64,000 bases of DNA, from assembly GCA_036365455.1 (NCBI GenBank), contig JAWQUS010000027.1, forward strand, positions 10,992,001-11,056,000, in the 5' to 3' direction. The stretch comes from Macrosoma leucophasiata. Lineage: Eukaryota; Arthropoda; Insecta; Lepidoptera; Hedylidae. The position numbers were made by a program, and so were the translations under genes. Positions 46,761 to 58,443 of the stretch are shown in pieces (positions within the stretch are counted from its first letter, which is position 1; each line of letters begins with the position of its first letter). The notes beneath the pieces are model-generated. The model was not told where the DNA came from. It did not search any database and saw nothing but the letters and a program-made list of their open reading frames with translations.

Positions 46761-47270
46761 TTGCATAAGTGAGTGTTGTCTTTCAGAATAATCTAGAAGC
46801 ATTCCATTTTAGCAAGTTTCAATTGCACTAATGTACTCTTGTTGACCGGTCTAGAATGTAGTAGGAGGTCTTGTATCGAGATTTGTTTAAGGGTATTTAG
46901 AGGGTAGTAACGAACTATCCATCAATCTGTCAGCTTGTTCATGGGATATAACTCTAATATTACCTCTCTCGGTAGTAAGACATTATAAATAGATGGAATA
47001 TATTTTAGTTTTAATTTCTGTGATATTAGGTATTATTAAAACCTGTATTAAGTTAAAGTATGATTGAATATTCAGTAGTGCGGCAAAATATCTACATTAT
47101 TGGAACTAAGGATATTTGTTATAACGCAGATATTATATCAAGAAGTAACGAATAAGATATTACATTTTATACGCTACGCTCTAATTCATTATTTTGTGGA
47201 GTTCTCGTTGATAGGTACTTACACTTACTTACATTAGGTACTTACAGTATAATAAAAGTTTGACTAAATA
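46761..47270. other. Intergenic or long-intron sequence
   Basis: AT-rich, no gene seen; ends at the TA target of the mariner. Confidence 0.4.
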
Positions 47271-48553
47271 TTAGGTTGGGGAAAAAGTTTCTTCGCATTT
47301 TTTAAGATAATTCAAAACATTTTTTAATATAGTTTATTTAAGTTTAACTAAAGTATGTATGTACCATTTTGTTCGATAACCTTTTGCCATCTTGTAGGTA
47401 GGGATATGATCCCATTGCTATAAAAATTTTGGGACTTCTCATCAAAATACCGCGACAAGTGGATTTGGCAGTCCTCTCGTGATGTTAACCTAACATTGCA
47501 TAAAGAATTCTGAAGAGACCGAAACAGGGGCACATCTGAAGGCGCAAGGTCAGGACTATACGGCGGATGCATTAACACCTCCCAGCCAAACTCTCTTAAT
47601 TTTTGCTGAGTGGCTATAGATGTGTGAGGTCTAGCGTTATCATGATGAAACACCACACCCCTTCTGTTGATCAATTCCGGCCGCTTTCTCTCAACTTCTT
47701 GCTTTAATCTCATCAGTTGTTCGCAGTAGAGTTCAGAATCGATAGTCCTGCCTGGTGGTAATAGCTCATAATGAATAATGCCCTTCCAATCCCACCACAC
47801 ACACAACATCACCTTATTGCGAGTTAACCCGGGTTTCGCCACAGTCTGAAGCCTGACCGGCCTTTGACCACGACCTTTTTCGCACGTTCTTGTCGTACGT
47901 GATCCACTTTTCATCACCAGTTATCAGCTTCTTCAAAAATGATTCGGTTTCATTACGTCGTAATAAAGAATCACAAATGAGTACACGGTTCATTAGGTTT
48001 CTTTAAGTGAGCTCGTGAGGTACCCAAATTTCGAGCTTTTTTTTGTACCCAGCTTTTTTCAAATGCGCCAAAACTGTTTTGTGATCAATTCTCAGTTCTT
48101 CAGCTACGTCGTAACTACTGATATGTCGATCTTGCTCCACTTTTTCAAAAATGGCATCCATTTTATCCGTAATAGGGCGACCAGAGCGAGGTGCATCTTT
48201 GACATCAAAATTTCCGGATTGAAAACGCTTAAACCAAATTTGTGCTACTCTCACAGACACTGCACTAGGTTCATAAACATCGCAAAATTTTTTCGCGGCT
48301 TGCGTTGCATTTTTACCTTTTTTGTAGTAAAATTTTAAAATGTATCGAATTTCTTCATTAGATTCACTCATCTTGACAGTACGAAAAACAAATGAAAATC
48401 ACACATTTGCCTAATTTGAATTTGGAATTATGTTCTTTAAAATTTTAACTTTCAATGATACCAAAACCAGCCAGATACAAATACTACAGTCAAAGAGATT
48501 TTATTACAAGTTCATACATACTATAATGCGAAAAGACTTTTTCCCCAACCTAT
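47271..48553 (-). mobile_element. Mariner element (copy 2), full length
   Basis: 1283 bp, with TTAGGTTGGGGAAAAAGTTT at the left and the complement of AGGTTGGGGAAAAAGTCTTT at the right, flanked by TA (47269-47270 and 48554-48555). The length is that expected of a complete mariner. Same family as 4142-6022 and 52480-54046. Confidence 0.94.
47348..48371 (-). pseudogene. Mariner transposase, nonsense and frameshift
   Basis: Starts at ATG 48371 (MSESNEEIRYILKFYYKKGK). The helix-turn-helix domain is intact up to WVPHELT, where a GAA-to-TAA change stops the frame (48003). A two-base loss in the CTTCACAGACTG region shifts the frame again before TVAKPGLTRNKV. The rest is intact with HHDNARPH, SPDLAPSD and the normal end QKVIEQNGTYIL at 47348. 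Only these two lesions are visible, so this is a fairly young copy. Not functional as it stands. Confidence 0.9.
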
Positions 48554-49209
48554 TATTTATGTCATTTATAACAATAACAACACCAACTATTCTTATTTCA
48601 ATAGGTCTGTAGCGGAGGTAGATTATCATATCTATAAATCCATGGAAAGTTCCCATGCAGATGCCATTAAAATAATAATAAATGCAAATCTCCCCTTCTT
48701 GAACTCATTTACATGATATTTGCTGTGAATATAATTGTATGTAAGTATCATAATATATGCAACTCGATGATAGTAGATAGCGCCACGTAAGTGGGGTTAG
48801 AAAATTACGAAATCTAAGCAAGCAACGCCGCGAGCGGCGCGTTTGTACATATACCTATGTACACAAATATTCACAACAGCAGGAACAGACAAGAAGGGTG
48901 AAATATTGCCCAAAAATTTCTTCATTATCAGTTTATATTAAGGAATTAATATTTCGGCATTTGTGTCTACTTATAAATACATGAGCACTTAATATAAAAC
49001 TGAAAAACAGTACCTATTTGATTAGAACTGTTTTCTATTTCTAAATACAGTTTATAAATACCGAATAACATTATAGTTAGTTTTTGTTTTATCGTTGTTG
49101 ATAGCGTTGTGTCTTCGACCAAAGATCGTGAGGCTTTCGTCATTAACTGATTTTTTTTCTGCGCAAAGACCTATCCTATCATGCTTAGTAACCATCTAAA
49201 ATAGGGGAT
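48554..49209. other. Intergenic or long-intron sequence
   Basis: AT-rich, with a short GC patch CAACGCCGCGAGCGGCGCG at about 48824. No gene. Confidence 0.4.
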
Positions 49210-49700
49210 GAAAGTTTATAATCTATACTCATAATAAAACTGTAGAAGTGTAAATTCTGTACATTAAAAATATTGAAAAAATAAATACACATGGGGATGT
49301 TATTAGATCGATACCGAATCCAAATATGTGATTAGATAAAATTTTGTATGTCAGTCTGTCTGTCTGTTTGTTCAAGTATCACATAAAAACTACAGGTCCG
49401 ATTACAATGAAACTTGGTATGATTATACCTACTTTAACCTTTGGCGCACAACACTGGGTACTTTTTATCCCGAAAAAATGTCTGTTTGTCTGTGTGTTTG
49501 TGCACGCTAATATCAGAAACGGGTTATTCGATTTGCGGTTTTCACTAATATATTGTGGTAACTTTCACTTAACATTTAGTGTTTGTTTCACGTAAATCGG
49601 TTAAGAAATAAAAAAATATGTCAATTTAAAGAATCATATCGAATATTTTTAGGCTATTCTGTATCTTTTAGGGGGTTTCGTACGTAAAAGGTAAAAACGG
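49210..49700 (+). repeat. Interspersed repeat L, 5' part only
   Basis: ATCTATACTCATAATAAAAC, TGTAGAAGTGTAAATTCTGT, then TCTGTCTGTCTGTTTGTTCA and TTTAGGGGGTTTCGTACGTA. The first half of the repeat at 26945, truncated. Confidence 0.78.
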
Positions 49701-49828
49701 ACCCTACGGGTCCAAGGGGGCATACAATAAACGTGTGTTTTTTCTTATATTTTTTGCTCGATAATAATAACGGTAGCAAGTAGACGCTTAAAATTTTTAA
49801 GTGTTGTTGTATATTACCTTCCTTATTA

Positions 49829-49990
49829 AATCTTATACATATAAAAAGCAATTGCTGTTCGTTAGTCTAGCTAAAACTCGAGAACGGCTTTACCGATTTG
49901 GCTAATTTTGGTTTTGAATGATTTTTGGAAGTCCAGGGAAGGTTTAAAAGGTGAGAAAAATTCGAGTAATTACCGGGAAAACCCTTAAAA
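49829..49990 (-). repeat. Interspersed element Z, copy 2
   Basis: Contains AGCAATTGCTGTTCGTTAGT, CGAGAACGGCTTTACCGATT and TTGGCTAATTTTGGTTTTGA, the reverse complement of 36205-36455. Confidence 0.72.
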
Positions 49991-50527
49991 TAGCCCGTTC
50001 CTTTTTCCCATACAAACGTTTTTTAACTAAAACGTAGAGTCAATTTGAGCTTTATTGCTATTAGATAAAGTTCATATTAAATTACAAGCACCCACTGTTG
50101 TCTAAGCAATGTAGGTGTGTTCTTAACGTCAAACCAGGGTGACGGTTCTGTTCAGGAGAATTTTGACCTCGACTTTAAAATAGGTAGGAGTAAAAAACTG
50201 GCAAATTATTTTTTTTTGACAGGACGAAGACTGTCGGGTCCTCTAGTGTAAAATAGAAATCGATTTTCATGAAAAGTGGCTCGAAATAGTCTAGTTGGGA
50301 ATTGAAGTTTATAAAACAAGAACTTTATTACACATTTGTACACCAAACAGAACATTAAAGGAAATATAGATTTCCCGCGTAGGTAAGATTGCACGCACGA
50401 TCAACCTATCTATGTTTGTTTTATAAAAATGTTTAACTTCAACCTTCCAAGATTTCCAAATGGATAGTAGTATAAAAGGAATCTCTCATTTGGTGAACAA
50501 GAATAAAAATATTTTTGCCTTTTACAG

Positions 50528-50625
50528 ATGACCCCAAAATAATAGATGCCGGTATAAACGTGACGGTTGTAGTGGGGAGAGACGCTACTCTGACCTGCCA
50601 CGTCGAAAATCTACAGAACTACAAG
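50528..50625 (+). CDS. DIP/lachesin-like Ig gene, Ig1 first half
   Basis: First sure exon of a membrane-associated neuronal cell-recognition protein with three Ig domains. Encodes (D)DPKIIDAGINVTVVVGR then DATLTCHVENLQNYK: the first strand of Ig1 with GRDATLTC, whose Cys is the first of the disulfide. Acceptor TTTTACAG at 50527, donor AAG|GTAAGT at 50626. The exon starts with two bases of a codon, so an upstream exon ending in G is needed (see 34763). The sequence VVxGRDAT-TC-V-NL--YKVAW is the typical start of DIP family Ig1. The exact paralogue is not determined. Confidence 0.9.
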
Positions 50626-52153
50626 GTAAGTGGCAAAAGTCGGCAACAGGCAATAGGTATCATATTTTATTTGAGAGTAACCCGAGATCTTTACTATATA
50701 TGTAGGCAATTTTTGTCGTTTATTAAACTCCAAATCCAGTGACCAAACTGTAATAAAATTAAAGCTTTATGCAATCAATTTCCGCAAAATTTATGACTAG
50801 ATGATACTCATCTATTAATATAAAAAACTGCTTGAAAATAGAAAAGTTCTGAAAGTGTCCACTCTGTGTCCTTCTTTCATCACGAATTCAACAGAAACGC
50901 GAATATGAACTTCTAGTTATTCCTTTAATGTTTCTTGTAATAAAAACAAAGCTGTATCATAATATAAGTACCTAAGCCTACCAAAATTAAACTAAGACAT
51001 TTAATTAAAATGTAATTCATTGCCATATCATATTTAAACAGGCATATCAGGTGAGCCATTACTAACATTATTTACATGGGCACAAAGCACATCTGAAGTG
51101 ACTACGTACAATGAGGCAGTATCCACTCCATTAGCGAGGCTAATAGCGTCCGTAACTCATATCTTACTATAATGCGTTTCCATTTGACGCTAACGCGAAC
51201 GTTACCGTTCAAGGGAAAGGATCAAAGGAAGCGGTACGGTGAACACTCGTAAATATTAGGCCTAAACGTCGACAACACGTTTTGTCCCTCGGAAGAGCAA
51301 TTATAGAGGTGAAGTTGTACCATTTAGGGCAACAAGCACTCGTGAAATATGTCGCCCTCATTCTCCTCCATGTTTTAATTCCTCAACCTCGGTCGCTGGT
51401 AATGACATCAAACCCATTATAGAAGTGAGTTCTAATTGCTTAGTGGGGCGTTTACTGTAAACGACGTTCTAATAAATATTATATCTGCGTCTTTTCATGT
51501 GTGTTACGCACGCATTAATATATGTGTTGTCACGATTAAACGTCGCTTGGGGTAATAAAGGAAGGCATCTTGGAAATGGATTGGTCTTCGTAATATTTTT
51601 TACGTACGTTACCTATGGAGGTGCTTTCTAGTGTGCTCTAATGAATTATTTTTTCACTTTAAGGACACGATGTCGTATTCATATTTTTGCACTTTCAGAC
51701 TAATAAACAGGATATTGTTTGTAGGTGATTCAGAACCAGTTGATTTCCGATAAGAAACAAGTGACCATCCTTGTTTCTGATAATAGATAGAGATCACAAA
51801 TAATACTTGTCATGATATATATTTTAAATATACTTCAGCTACATATCTTTGTTAACTTTACTTTCCTCATCAAAAGACAAACATAGGGTACGTCTCGGTA
51901 TGAAGATAGGTGCACATAAATTTAAATAATATACAGATTTCTGCTCGAAAATGTCTCTCATAGTATTATAAATCATGGCTTATGTTTAATATAGTACTAT
52001 TTTTCTCAACGTATCAGTCTGATTACAAATTTAGTAGTCCATTGTATTTGATATTTTTCTCTAATGGTCCCATAATAATACTTTACCGGACAGAAATTAC
52101 CATCACGAAATAAAGTTAACCGATGGAAGAAGAAGTATGTATATTTATTACGA
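50626..52153 (+). other. Ig-gene intron, no feature seen
   Basis: AT-rich, with a slightly more GC-rich stretch at 51180-51440. No repeat or exon recognised. Confidence 0.45.
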
Positions 52154-52479
52154 ACTAGCTGTGCCCGCGACGTCGTCCACGTGAGAAAAATAAGATTGTT
52201 CAGTATCTACCCGGACGAAGTCGTGGGCGCAGCTAGTATAAAAGTAGCCTAAGTAACTCCTTATTACTTATTACATCAGCTATCTGTCAGTGAAAGTCCC
52301 GTCAAAATCGGATACACTTAAATTCTATTTATTTGTATGTAGGTATGTATGTATGCCAGGTTGTATGGAGATAAAAGTAGCCTAAGTTACTCCTTATGGA
52401 ATCAGATACCTACCCGTGGAAGTCCCATCAAAGTTGGATATAATTCAATTCTACTTATTTGTATGTAGGTATGTATGTA

Positions 52480-54046
52480 TTAGTTTGGGAAAAAGTTTCT
52501 TCGCATTTTTTAAGATAATTCAAAACATTTTTTAATATAGTTTATTTAAATTTAACTAAAGTATGTATGTACCATTTTGTTCGATAACCTTTTGCCATCT
52601 TGTAGGTAGGGACATGATCCCATTGCTATAAAAATTTTGGGACTTCTCATCAAAATACCGCGACAAGTGGATTTGGCAGTCCTCTCGTGATGTTAACCTA
52701 ACATTGCATAAAGAATTCTGAAGAGACCGAAACAGGTGGACATCTGAAGGTGCAAGGTCAGGACTATACGGCGGATGCATTAACACCTTCCAGCCAAACT
52801 CTCTTAATTTTTGCTGAGTGGCTATAGATGTGTGAGGTCTAGCGTTATCATGAATGATGAAACACCACACCCCTTCTGTTGATCAATTCCGGCCGCTTTC
52901 TCTCAACTTCTTGCTTTAATCTCATCAGTTGTTCGCAGTTTATTCAGTTTATTCATTTATTTCATATAATTAGGCTCCTGGAGAGCACTTTTACATCGTA
53001 TTTTTTTTTTAAACTAAGCTAGAGTGAATAGCCACTAATAATAATCAAAAACACATAATAAATTAAATAGACACTGAACAATTTTGTATAATATGGAAAG
53101 CATCAATTATTTACAAATTCCTCCATTTCCCCATTTCAAAAGAAACTGAGAAAGAATGAATTTGTGAGTGAGTAGAGTTCAGAATCGATAGTCCTGCCTG
53201 GTGGTAATAGCTCATAATGAATAATGCCCTTCCAATCCCACCACACACACAACATCACCTTATTGCGAGTTAACTCGGGTTTCGCCACAGTCTGTGAAGC
53301 CTGACCGGCCTTTGACCACGACCTTTTTCACACGTTCTTGTCATACGTGATCCACTTTTCATCACCAGTTATCAGCTTCTTCAAAAATGATTGAGGTTTG
53401 ATTACGTCGTAATAAAGAATCACAAATGAGTACACGGTTCATTATGTTTCTTTCAGTGAGCTCGTGAGGTACCCAAATATCGACCTTTTTTGTACCCAGC
53501 TTTTTTCAAATGCGCCAAAACTGTTTTGTGATCAATTCTCAGTTCTTCAGCTACGTCGTAACTACTGATATGTCGATCTTGCTCCACTTTTTCAAAAATG
53601 GCATCCACTTTATCCGTAATAGGGCGACCAGAGCGAGTAGCACAAATTTGGTTTAAGCGTTTTCAATCCTGAAATTTTGATGTCAAAGATGCATTTGACA
53701 TCAAAATGAAACAATGAAAACGCTTAAACCAAATTTGTGCTACTCTCACAGACACTGCACTAAGTCCATAAACATCGCAATTTTTTTTCGCGGCTTGCGT
53801 TGCTTTTGACCTTTTTTATAGTAAAATTTTAAAATGTATCGAATTTCTTCATTAGATTCACTCATCTTGACAGTACGAAAAACAAAGAAAATCACACATT
53901 TGCCTAATTTGAATTTGGAATTATGTTCTTTAAAATTTTAACTTTCAATGATACCAAAACCAGCCAGATACAAATACTACAGCCAAAGAGATTTTATTAC
54001 AAGTTCATACATACTATAATGCGAAAAGACTTTTTCCCCAACCTAT
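52480..54046 (-). mobile_element. Mariner element (copy 3), with internal insertion and inversion
   Basis: Ends TTAGTTTGGGAAAAAGTTTC and (complement) AGGTTGGGGAAAAAGTCTTT, flanked by TA. Two changes relative to copy 2. A ~234-bp foreign insertion at 52939-53172 begins TTTATTCAGTTTATTCATTT and carries AATTAGGCTCCTGGAGAGCA. An inverted copy of about 54 bases at 53637-53690 faces its source at 53694-53752. Inside the Ig gene intron. Confidence 0.92.
52556..53865 (-). pseudogene. Mariner transposase, interrupted
   Basis: Start codon at 53865-53863 on the minus strand (MSESNEEI region). Disrupted by the 53637-53690 inverted copy in the DNA-binding domain, by several small indels, and by the insertion at 52939. 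The only long open part is the C-terminal one (52870-52556), with HDNARPHTSIATQQKLREFG, SPDLAPSD and the end NGTYIL. Dead copy. Confidence 0.88.
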
Positions 54047-55123
54047 TATGTATGGATGTATGGAGATACAAGTAGCCTAAGTTACTCCGTTTTACACCAG
54101 CTACCTACCCGTGAAAGTCCCGTCAAAGTCGGATACACTCCAATTCTACTTATTTGTATGTATTTTAGTAATTAATTTTGTCTTTATAGCGGTAACAGAA
54201 ATACATAATTTGTGAAAATGTTAGCTTTCTAGCTATCACTATTTATGAGATACAGGCTGGTGACAGACAGACGGACGGATAGACAGACAGACAGCGGAGG
54301 ATTAGTAATCCGTAGGGTCCGTTTTTACGTTTTAGGTACGAAACCCCCTAAAAGATAGAACAAAGATGCAGAATAACTTAAAAATATTCGATATGATTCT
54401 TTAAATTGACATAACTTTTTTATTTCTGAACCGATTCACATGAAACAAACACTAATTGTTAAATGAAACTTACCACAATTTATTAGTGAAAATCGCAAAT
54501 CGAATAAGCCGTTTCTGAAATTAGCGTAATGTAGTACACAGACAAACAGACATTTTTCCGGGATAAAAAGTACCCATTGCTGTGCGCTAAAGATTAAAAT
54601 ATATTCATACCAAGTTTCATTGTAATCGGACCGGTTTTTCTGTGATGCTTGAACAAACAGACAGACAGACAGACAGACAAAAAAAAATCTAATTACATAT
54701 TTGTGTTCGGTATCAATCTAGTAACATCCCCTGGTATTTATTTTTTCAATATTTTTAATGTACAGAACTTACACTTCTACAGTTTTATTATAAGTATAGA
54801 TACCTACTAGTGATGAAGCCCAAGGATATGCCTATCGACAATATTTCATTATTAATTTCTACTGCCTCGAAATGGTAGTGTTTAGTATTATGTTGTTCCA
54901 GGAGGATCCCCTTGAACAGGACCGTGATTTGAATAATGTCTTGTCATAGTCGATGTTACTTATATATCCCTGCTTTTGTGTAAATATCAATAGACTACAG
55001 GATCGCCTTCAGTGTAGAATGCAGTATATTCGTTACCACAATCGTCTTTTTTTTCCGTCTCTTCTTCTGGCAAATAGTCGGTAATAAACCATAATTCACT
55101 AAACCTAAAATACATTTATACAG

Positions 55124-55331
55124 GTGGCGTGGCTGCGGGTGGACACGCAAACCATCCTGACTATTGGACCGCATGTGATCACGAAGAACCACCGAGTGGC
55201 TATCACCCGCGGTGACCCGCAGGCCTGGTCTTTGACCCTCCGCGATGCTCGCCTAGCAGACGCCGGCCAGTACATGTGCCAGGTCAACACGGAGCCCATG
55301 ATCACACAAACTCATTACCTGCATGTTTTTG
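55124..55331 (+). CDS. DIP/lachesin-like Ig gene, Ig1 second half
   Basis: Encodes VAWLRVDTQTILTIGPHVIT, KNHRVAITRGDPQAWSLTLR and DARLADAGQYMCQVNTEPMI. It contains the core Trp (VAW), the DAGQYMC motif with the second disulfide Cys, and QVNTEPM, typical of DIP/lachesin/IgLON Ig1. Acceptor TTATACAG at 55123, donor TTTG|GTGAGA at 55332. Follows 50528-50625 in phase 0. Lies 4.5 kb downstream of that exon, after the L repeat and mariner. Confidence 0.95.
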
Positions 55332-55534
55332 GTGAGAATAAAATTCAAAAATCGTTTATTTTAATCACTTGCCCATCTTTTCATCTTGTGTGCAGATAGC
55401 ACACAAAGTGCACAAGTGTCAATTTTGTTTCACGGCACTTTATTCTTCTGTTGTTAAATTTGATAGAATTAAATGTATAAAATGTAACCTTGGTTAAACA
55501 TCATACAAAATACATCTGTTCATCTGACATCTTG

Positions 55535-55680
55535 CTATGACGACCCAGTAGGTCCAGCGACCATCGCAGCTTGATCGGCTCGACGGCAGCGGGATTGATC
55601 CCCGTACGGATTTTCATACCTAGGTGATGTGTGGGTACAACGGCACGCGACAACACAGATGAATCCAATTTATTTAAAAT
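55535..55680 (+). repeat. Diverged tRNA-derived SINE
   Basis: TGACGACCCAGTAGGTCCAG, GGGATTGATCCCCGTACGGA, GTGGGTACAACGGCACGCGA and ACACAGATGAATCC follow the order of the SINE family with many changes. Confidence 0.55.
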
Positions 55681-55815
55681 ACTTGTATAAATAATACCTA
55701 CTTATTCTAAACTGTAACCGTTACGGTGGAGTTTACCATTGAATTCAACCAACAGTGAATTGTAATTAATATGAGTTTGTCCTAACCTAACCTAACAAAC
55801 ATCATAGACTAGGGG

Positions 55816-55946
55816 TGAGATTCACCGACCGCACTACGACTTTACTTTGAGCAAAGTACGCTTAGAACTGTCAAAACCCATACTGGACAGACAGTTCTAA
55901 GCATATTTTGCTCAAAGTAAAATCGTAGTGCGATCTATGTATCTCA
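55816..55946. mobile_element. MITE N, copy 2
   Basis: TGAGATTCACCGACCGCACT, TTTGAGCAAAGTACGCTTAG and mirrored half ending ATCTCA; matches 43059-43190. In an Ig-gene intron. Confidence 0.87.
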
Positions 55947-56146
55947 CACTTAGACAGCAGAAGCGAAGTGATGATGCATGAAGCAGAGAACATAACTCTT
56001 CATTGCCCGGCAAAAAGTTCCTTGTCATTCTTACCATTTAAGTAGAAAACAATACCTAATGCTGAAAACTATTAATGCTTTAATAGCTGAAGGTGGCTTA
56101 TATAACTTCATGGTGCCTCTTGAAGGCGTAGGGCCAATACTATGTA

Positions 56147-56297
56147 ACCCCCCCCCCCTTATTCATAAACGTACATTAGATACGTTTTAGCTATAGAATG
56201 CTTTGTCTTTGTCAGTTGCATTGTCAAATATGCTGGATAGAAAAGACAAAGGAGAGATTAGCAGCACTTTAGCTAAAAAACGTTTCTGAATAAGGGG
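56147..56297 (+). mobile_element. MITE M, copy 2
   Basis: CCCCCTTATTCATAAACGTA at one end and TTTCTGAATAAGGGGG at the other; inside, ATACGTTTTAGCTATAGAAT and GACAAAGGAGAGATTAGCAG. A run of C bases precedes it. Confidence 0.88.
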
Positions 56298-56309
56298 GTT
56301 AGTACTTAT

Positions 56310-56525
56310 GTAGAAAGGAGATTAAACTCCAGTGGAGTAGAATTCTTACGTTAGTGCTGTCAGCCAACTGAGTAATGATGGTCACACCATTCCGATAAAT
56401 GCAATAACCGCCACTACAATCGCCAAACCGCATGCCAAGCGTGGATAATAGCATATCCCTCTTATGGACTTACGACTTTTATTCACCAGTGGGCGCTTCT
56501 TTCAGCTGAAATGATGATGACGGTA
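56310..56525 (+). repeat. RTE-type retroelement tail, copy 1
   Basis: CTCCAGTGGAGTAGAATTCT, TGGTCACACCATTCCGATAA, CATGCCAAGCGTGGATAATA, GCATATCCCTCTTATGGACT, ending GCTGAAATGATGATGACGG. Aligns in order with 58205-58443, whose tail is a longer ATGATG run. Confidence 0.65.
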
Positions 56526-56585
56526 TATATCTTCGAGCTCGTTTGGGTTCTTTCAGCTATAAAATTGTAATATGTATTCAATCAG

Positions 56586-56738
56586 TGCCACCTGACATCG
56601 TTGACTCGGGCAGCAGCAGCGAGGTGATGGTGCATGAAGGGGACAACGTCACTCTCCACTGCGCAGCCTCCGGCACTCCGCCCCCCACCATCACGTGGAG
56701 AAGAGAAGATGCTGCCATGAGAGTTCGCACCAAGACTG
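56586..56738 (+). CDS. DIP/lachesin-like Ig gene, Ig2 first half
   Basis: Encodes [40 protein letters not shown] and [11 protein letters not shown]. It has VPPDI at the Ig1-Ig2 border, EGDNVTLHC with the first Cys of Ig2, and the [13 protein letters not shown] core with its Trp, the hallmark of DIP/lachesin Ig2. Acceptor ATCAG at 56585, donor ACTG|GTAATG at 56739. An N-linked site NVT is present. Confidence 0.96.
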
Positions 56739-58200
56739 GTAATGATATTGCATAAATTGAAATATGATCGAACGTTACTTTAATGTACAAGTTATTGGAA
56801 AATCGTACTTACAATTCTGGGTAAAGGTAATAAAAATAATTTTAAAGACGTTTTTGTAATCTTTCTTACTGTACAAATGTATATCATTGTATAATTTTAG
56901 AAAACATTTTTTTAGGTAAGTGGTAGGTGACAAAACCGAAGAATTTTGAAGTCATATTTGGTTGAAGAAAAAAAACTCAAACGACGTCCTTTATTATATT
57001 TTAGAAAATGTACCTACACCTACTTCAACAACTATGAAGATTTCACATTTGTAGCTTTATGTACTTTTATATTTCGACGCAAAATATAAAAAATATTGAG
57101 CTTTTATTTATTTATTTAAACTTTGCATGAAATAGTACATGAGCCGGACTTAATGCTAAAAAGCATTCTCTACCAGTAAACCTTTGGGTAGAAAAGAACA
57201 GTTTGTGGTGCAAATAGAAAAAAAAACACAAAATCCTAAATATCTCACAGGAAAAGTATTGTAATAAAAATATGTAAATAAAAGGACACAAATATACATA
57301 CTTATACGTAAATATAATAAATATAATATTTATTATTTTCAATATTTGCAAAAGGCGCGACTATAATCTTTAGATTTTCAAAGCAGAATGCCGTTTTGTT
57401 TCTTTAGAAATATATCTTTTTAACATTATTCCATGCTAAGTACCTAATATTCTTTAATTCATATTCAAAATGAAAATCTAACTTGGTATCTACATATTCT
57501 ACATAATACAAAGTTGTGTGATTTTTTTATAAATATCTCATTCCTATGCACAACTAATTAGGTCTTAAAATATGCTGAATGTATCTTTGCGACACTACTG
57601 CCGAACCCTACTCATATACCATCCATGAACTCCGAATTTTCAATGATTATATAGCAAACGTAACCTTTTTGAGAATATTTATTCGTGCTTTGTATACAGA
57701 ATGTATTATTGTGTGACATTTAAATAAGCCATAATTTAATTATCGATACTGTCACATGTCGGACACACATGCTGCCGCAAATGTCTGTGATGTGGATCAC
57801 GTTTATTTGCGAGCTTTTGTCGATTACATTATTTGTGTCACAAATGATACAATTCCACGTAGATAAATAGGAAGAAATTACCAATTGTAAAATATTGTAC
57901 ATATTGTTTGATTGTGCGAATGTTGTTACAAACGTTAAAATTCTGTGAATTTCTTCCACTTCAGCTGTTAATGAAGACATAAAAAATAGACTTTTATATA
58001 TATATCGATATTACAATTCGAAAACACTCGAGTGTAGGTACGCGTCAAAAGTATTGAAATCCATGAAAGTTTCATCATCGTTTGAAAAAATAAAGTGATA
58101 CTGGTGATGTGCGATTTAACGTTTATGAAATAATGACATGATAGTTTAGATAGGCGAGAGCGGGCGTGGCGTCGGGACATGACGACCCACCACTTATTAG
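56739..58200 (+). other. Ig-gene intron, no feature seen
   Basis: AT-rich; no repeat or exon recognised. Confidence 0.45.
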
Positions 58201-58204
58201 CGGT

Positions 58205-58243
58205 AGAATTCTCCTCCAGTAGGAGATACTGGAGGAGAATTCT
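58205..58243. repeat. Perfect hairpin, 17-bp arms
   Basis: AGAATTCTCCTCCAGTA, five-base loop, then TACTGGAGGAGAATTCT. The right arm is the start of the RTE-type tail below; the left arm is an inverted copy of it. Confidence 0.9.
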
Positions 58244-58443
58244 TCCACTAGAGCAATCAACCGAACAATGGCGGTCAAACCATTCCAATCGGGCGGTAGT
58301 ACGTGCAGAAATGCAAGATGTAATAGAGTCCTGCGATAAAACTACCGCCAGTGCGATCGCTAATCCCCATGCCAAGCTTGGCGATTATGGCATATTCCCC
58401 TTATGGAGTTGGACATCTTTGGGCTGATATGATGATGATGATG
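58222..58443 (+). repeat. RTE-type retroelement tail, copy 2
   Basis: GGCGGTCAAACCATTCCAAT, CCCCATGCCAAGCTTGGCGA, TGGCATATTCCCCTTATGGA and an end GGGCTGATATGATGATGATG. ATG-triplet tails are typical of RTE elements. Confidence 0.68.

Larger units (their letters stand above)
52154..54802 (-). repeat. Interspersed repeat L, split by mariner copy 3
   Basis: Left part 52154-52479 (CTAGCTGTGCCCGCGACGTC, AGTAGCCTAAGTAACTCC) and right part 54047-54802 (ACTTCTACAGTTTTATTATA at the end). The order is the reverse of 26945-27853. The mariner at 52480-54046 lies between, in a run of GTATGTAT units. Confidence 0.82.

Noticed and set aside
48015..48338. Plus-strand open frame over the mariner
   Set aside because: Antisense shadow of the transposase; the same shadow appears at 4357-4686.
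57720..58375. Two minus-strand open frames in the Ig-gene intron
   Set aside because: They overlap intron and an RTE-type tail and show no protein family features.
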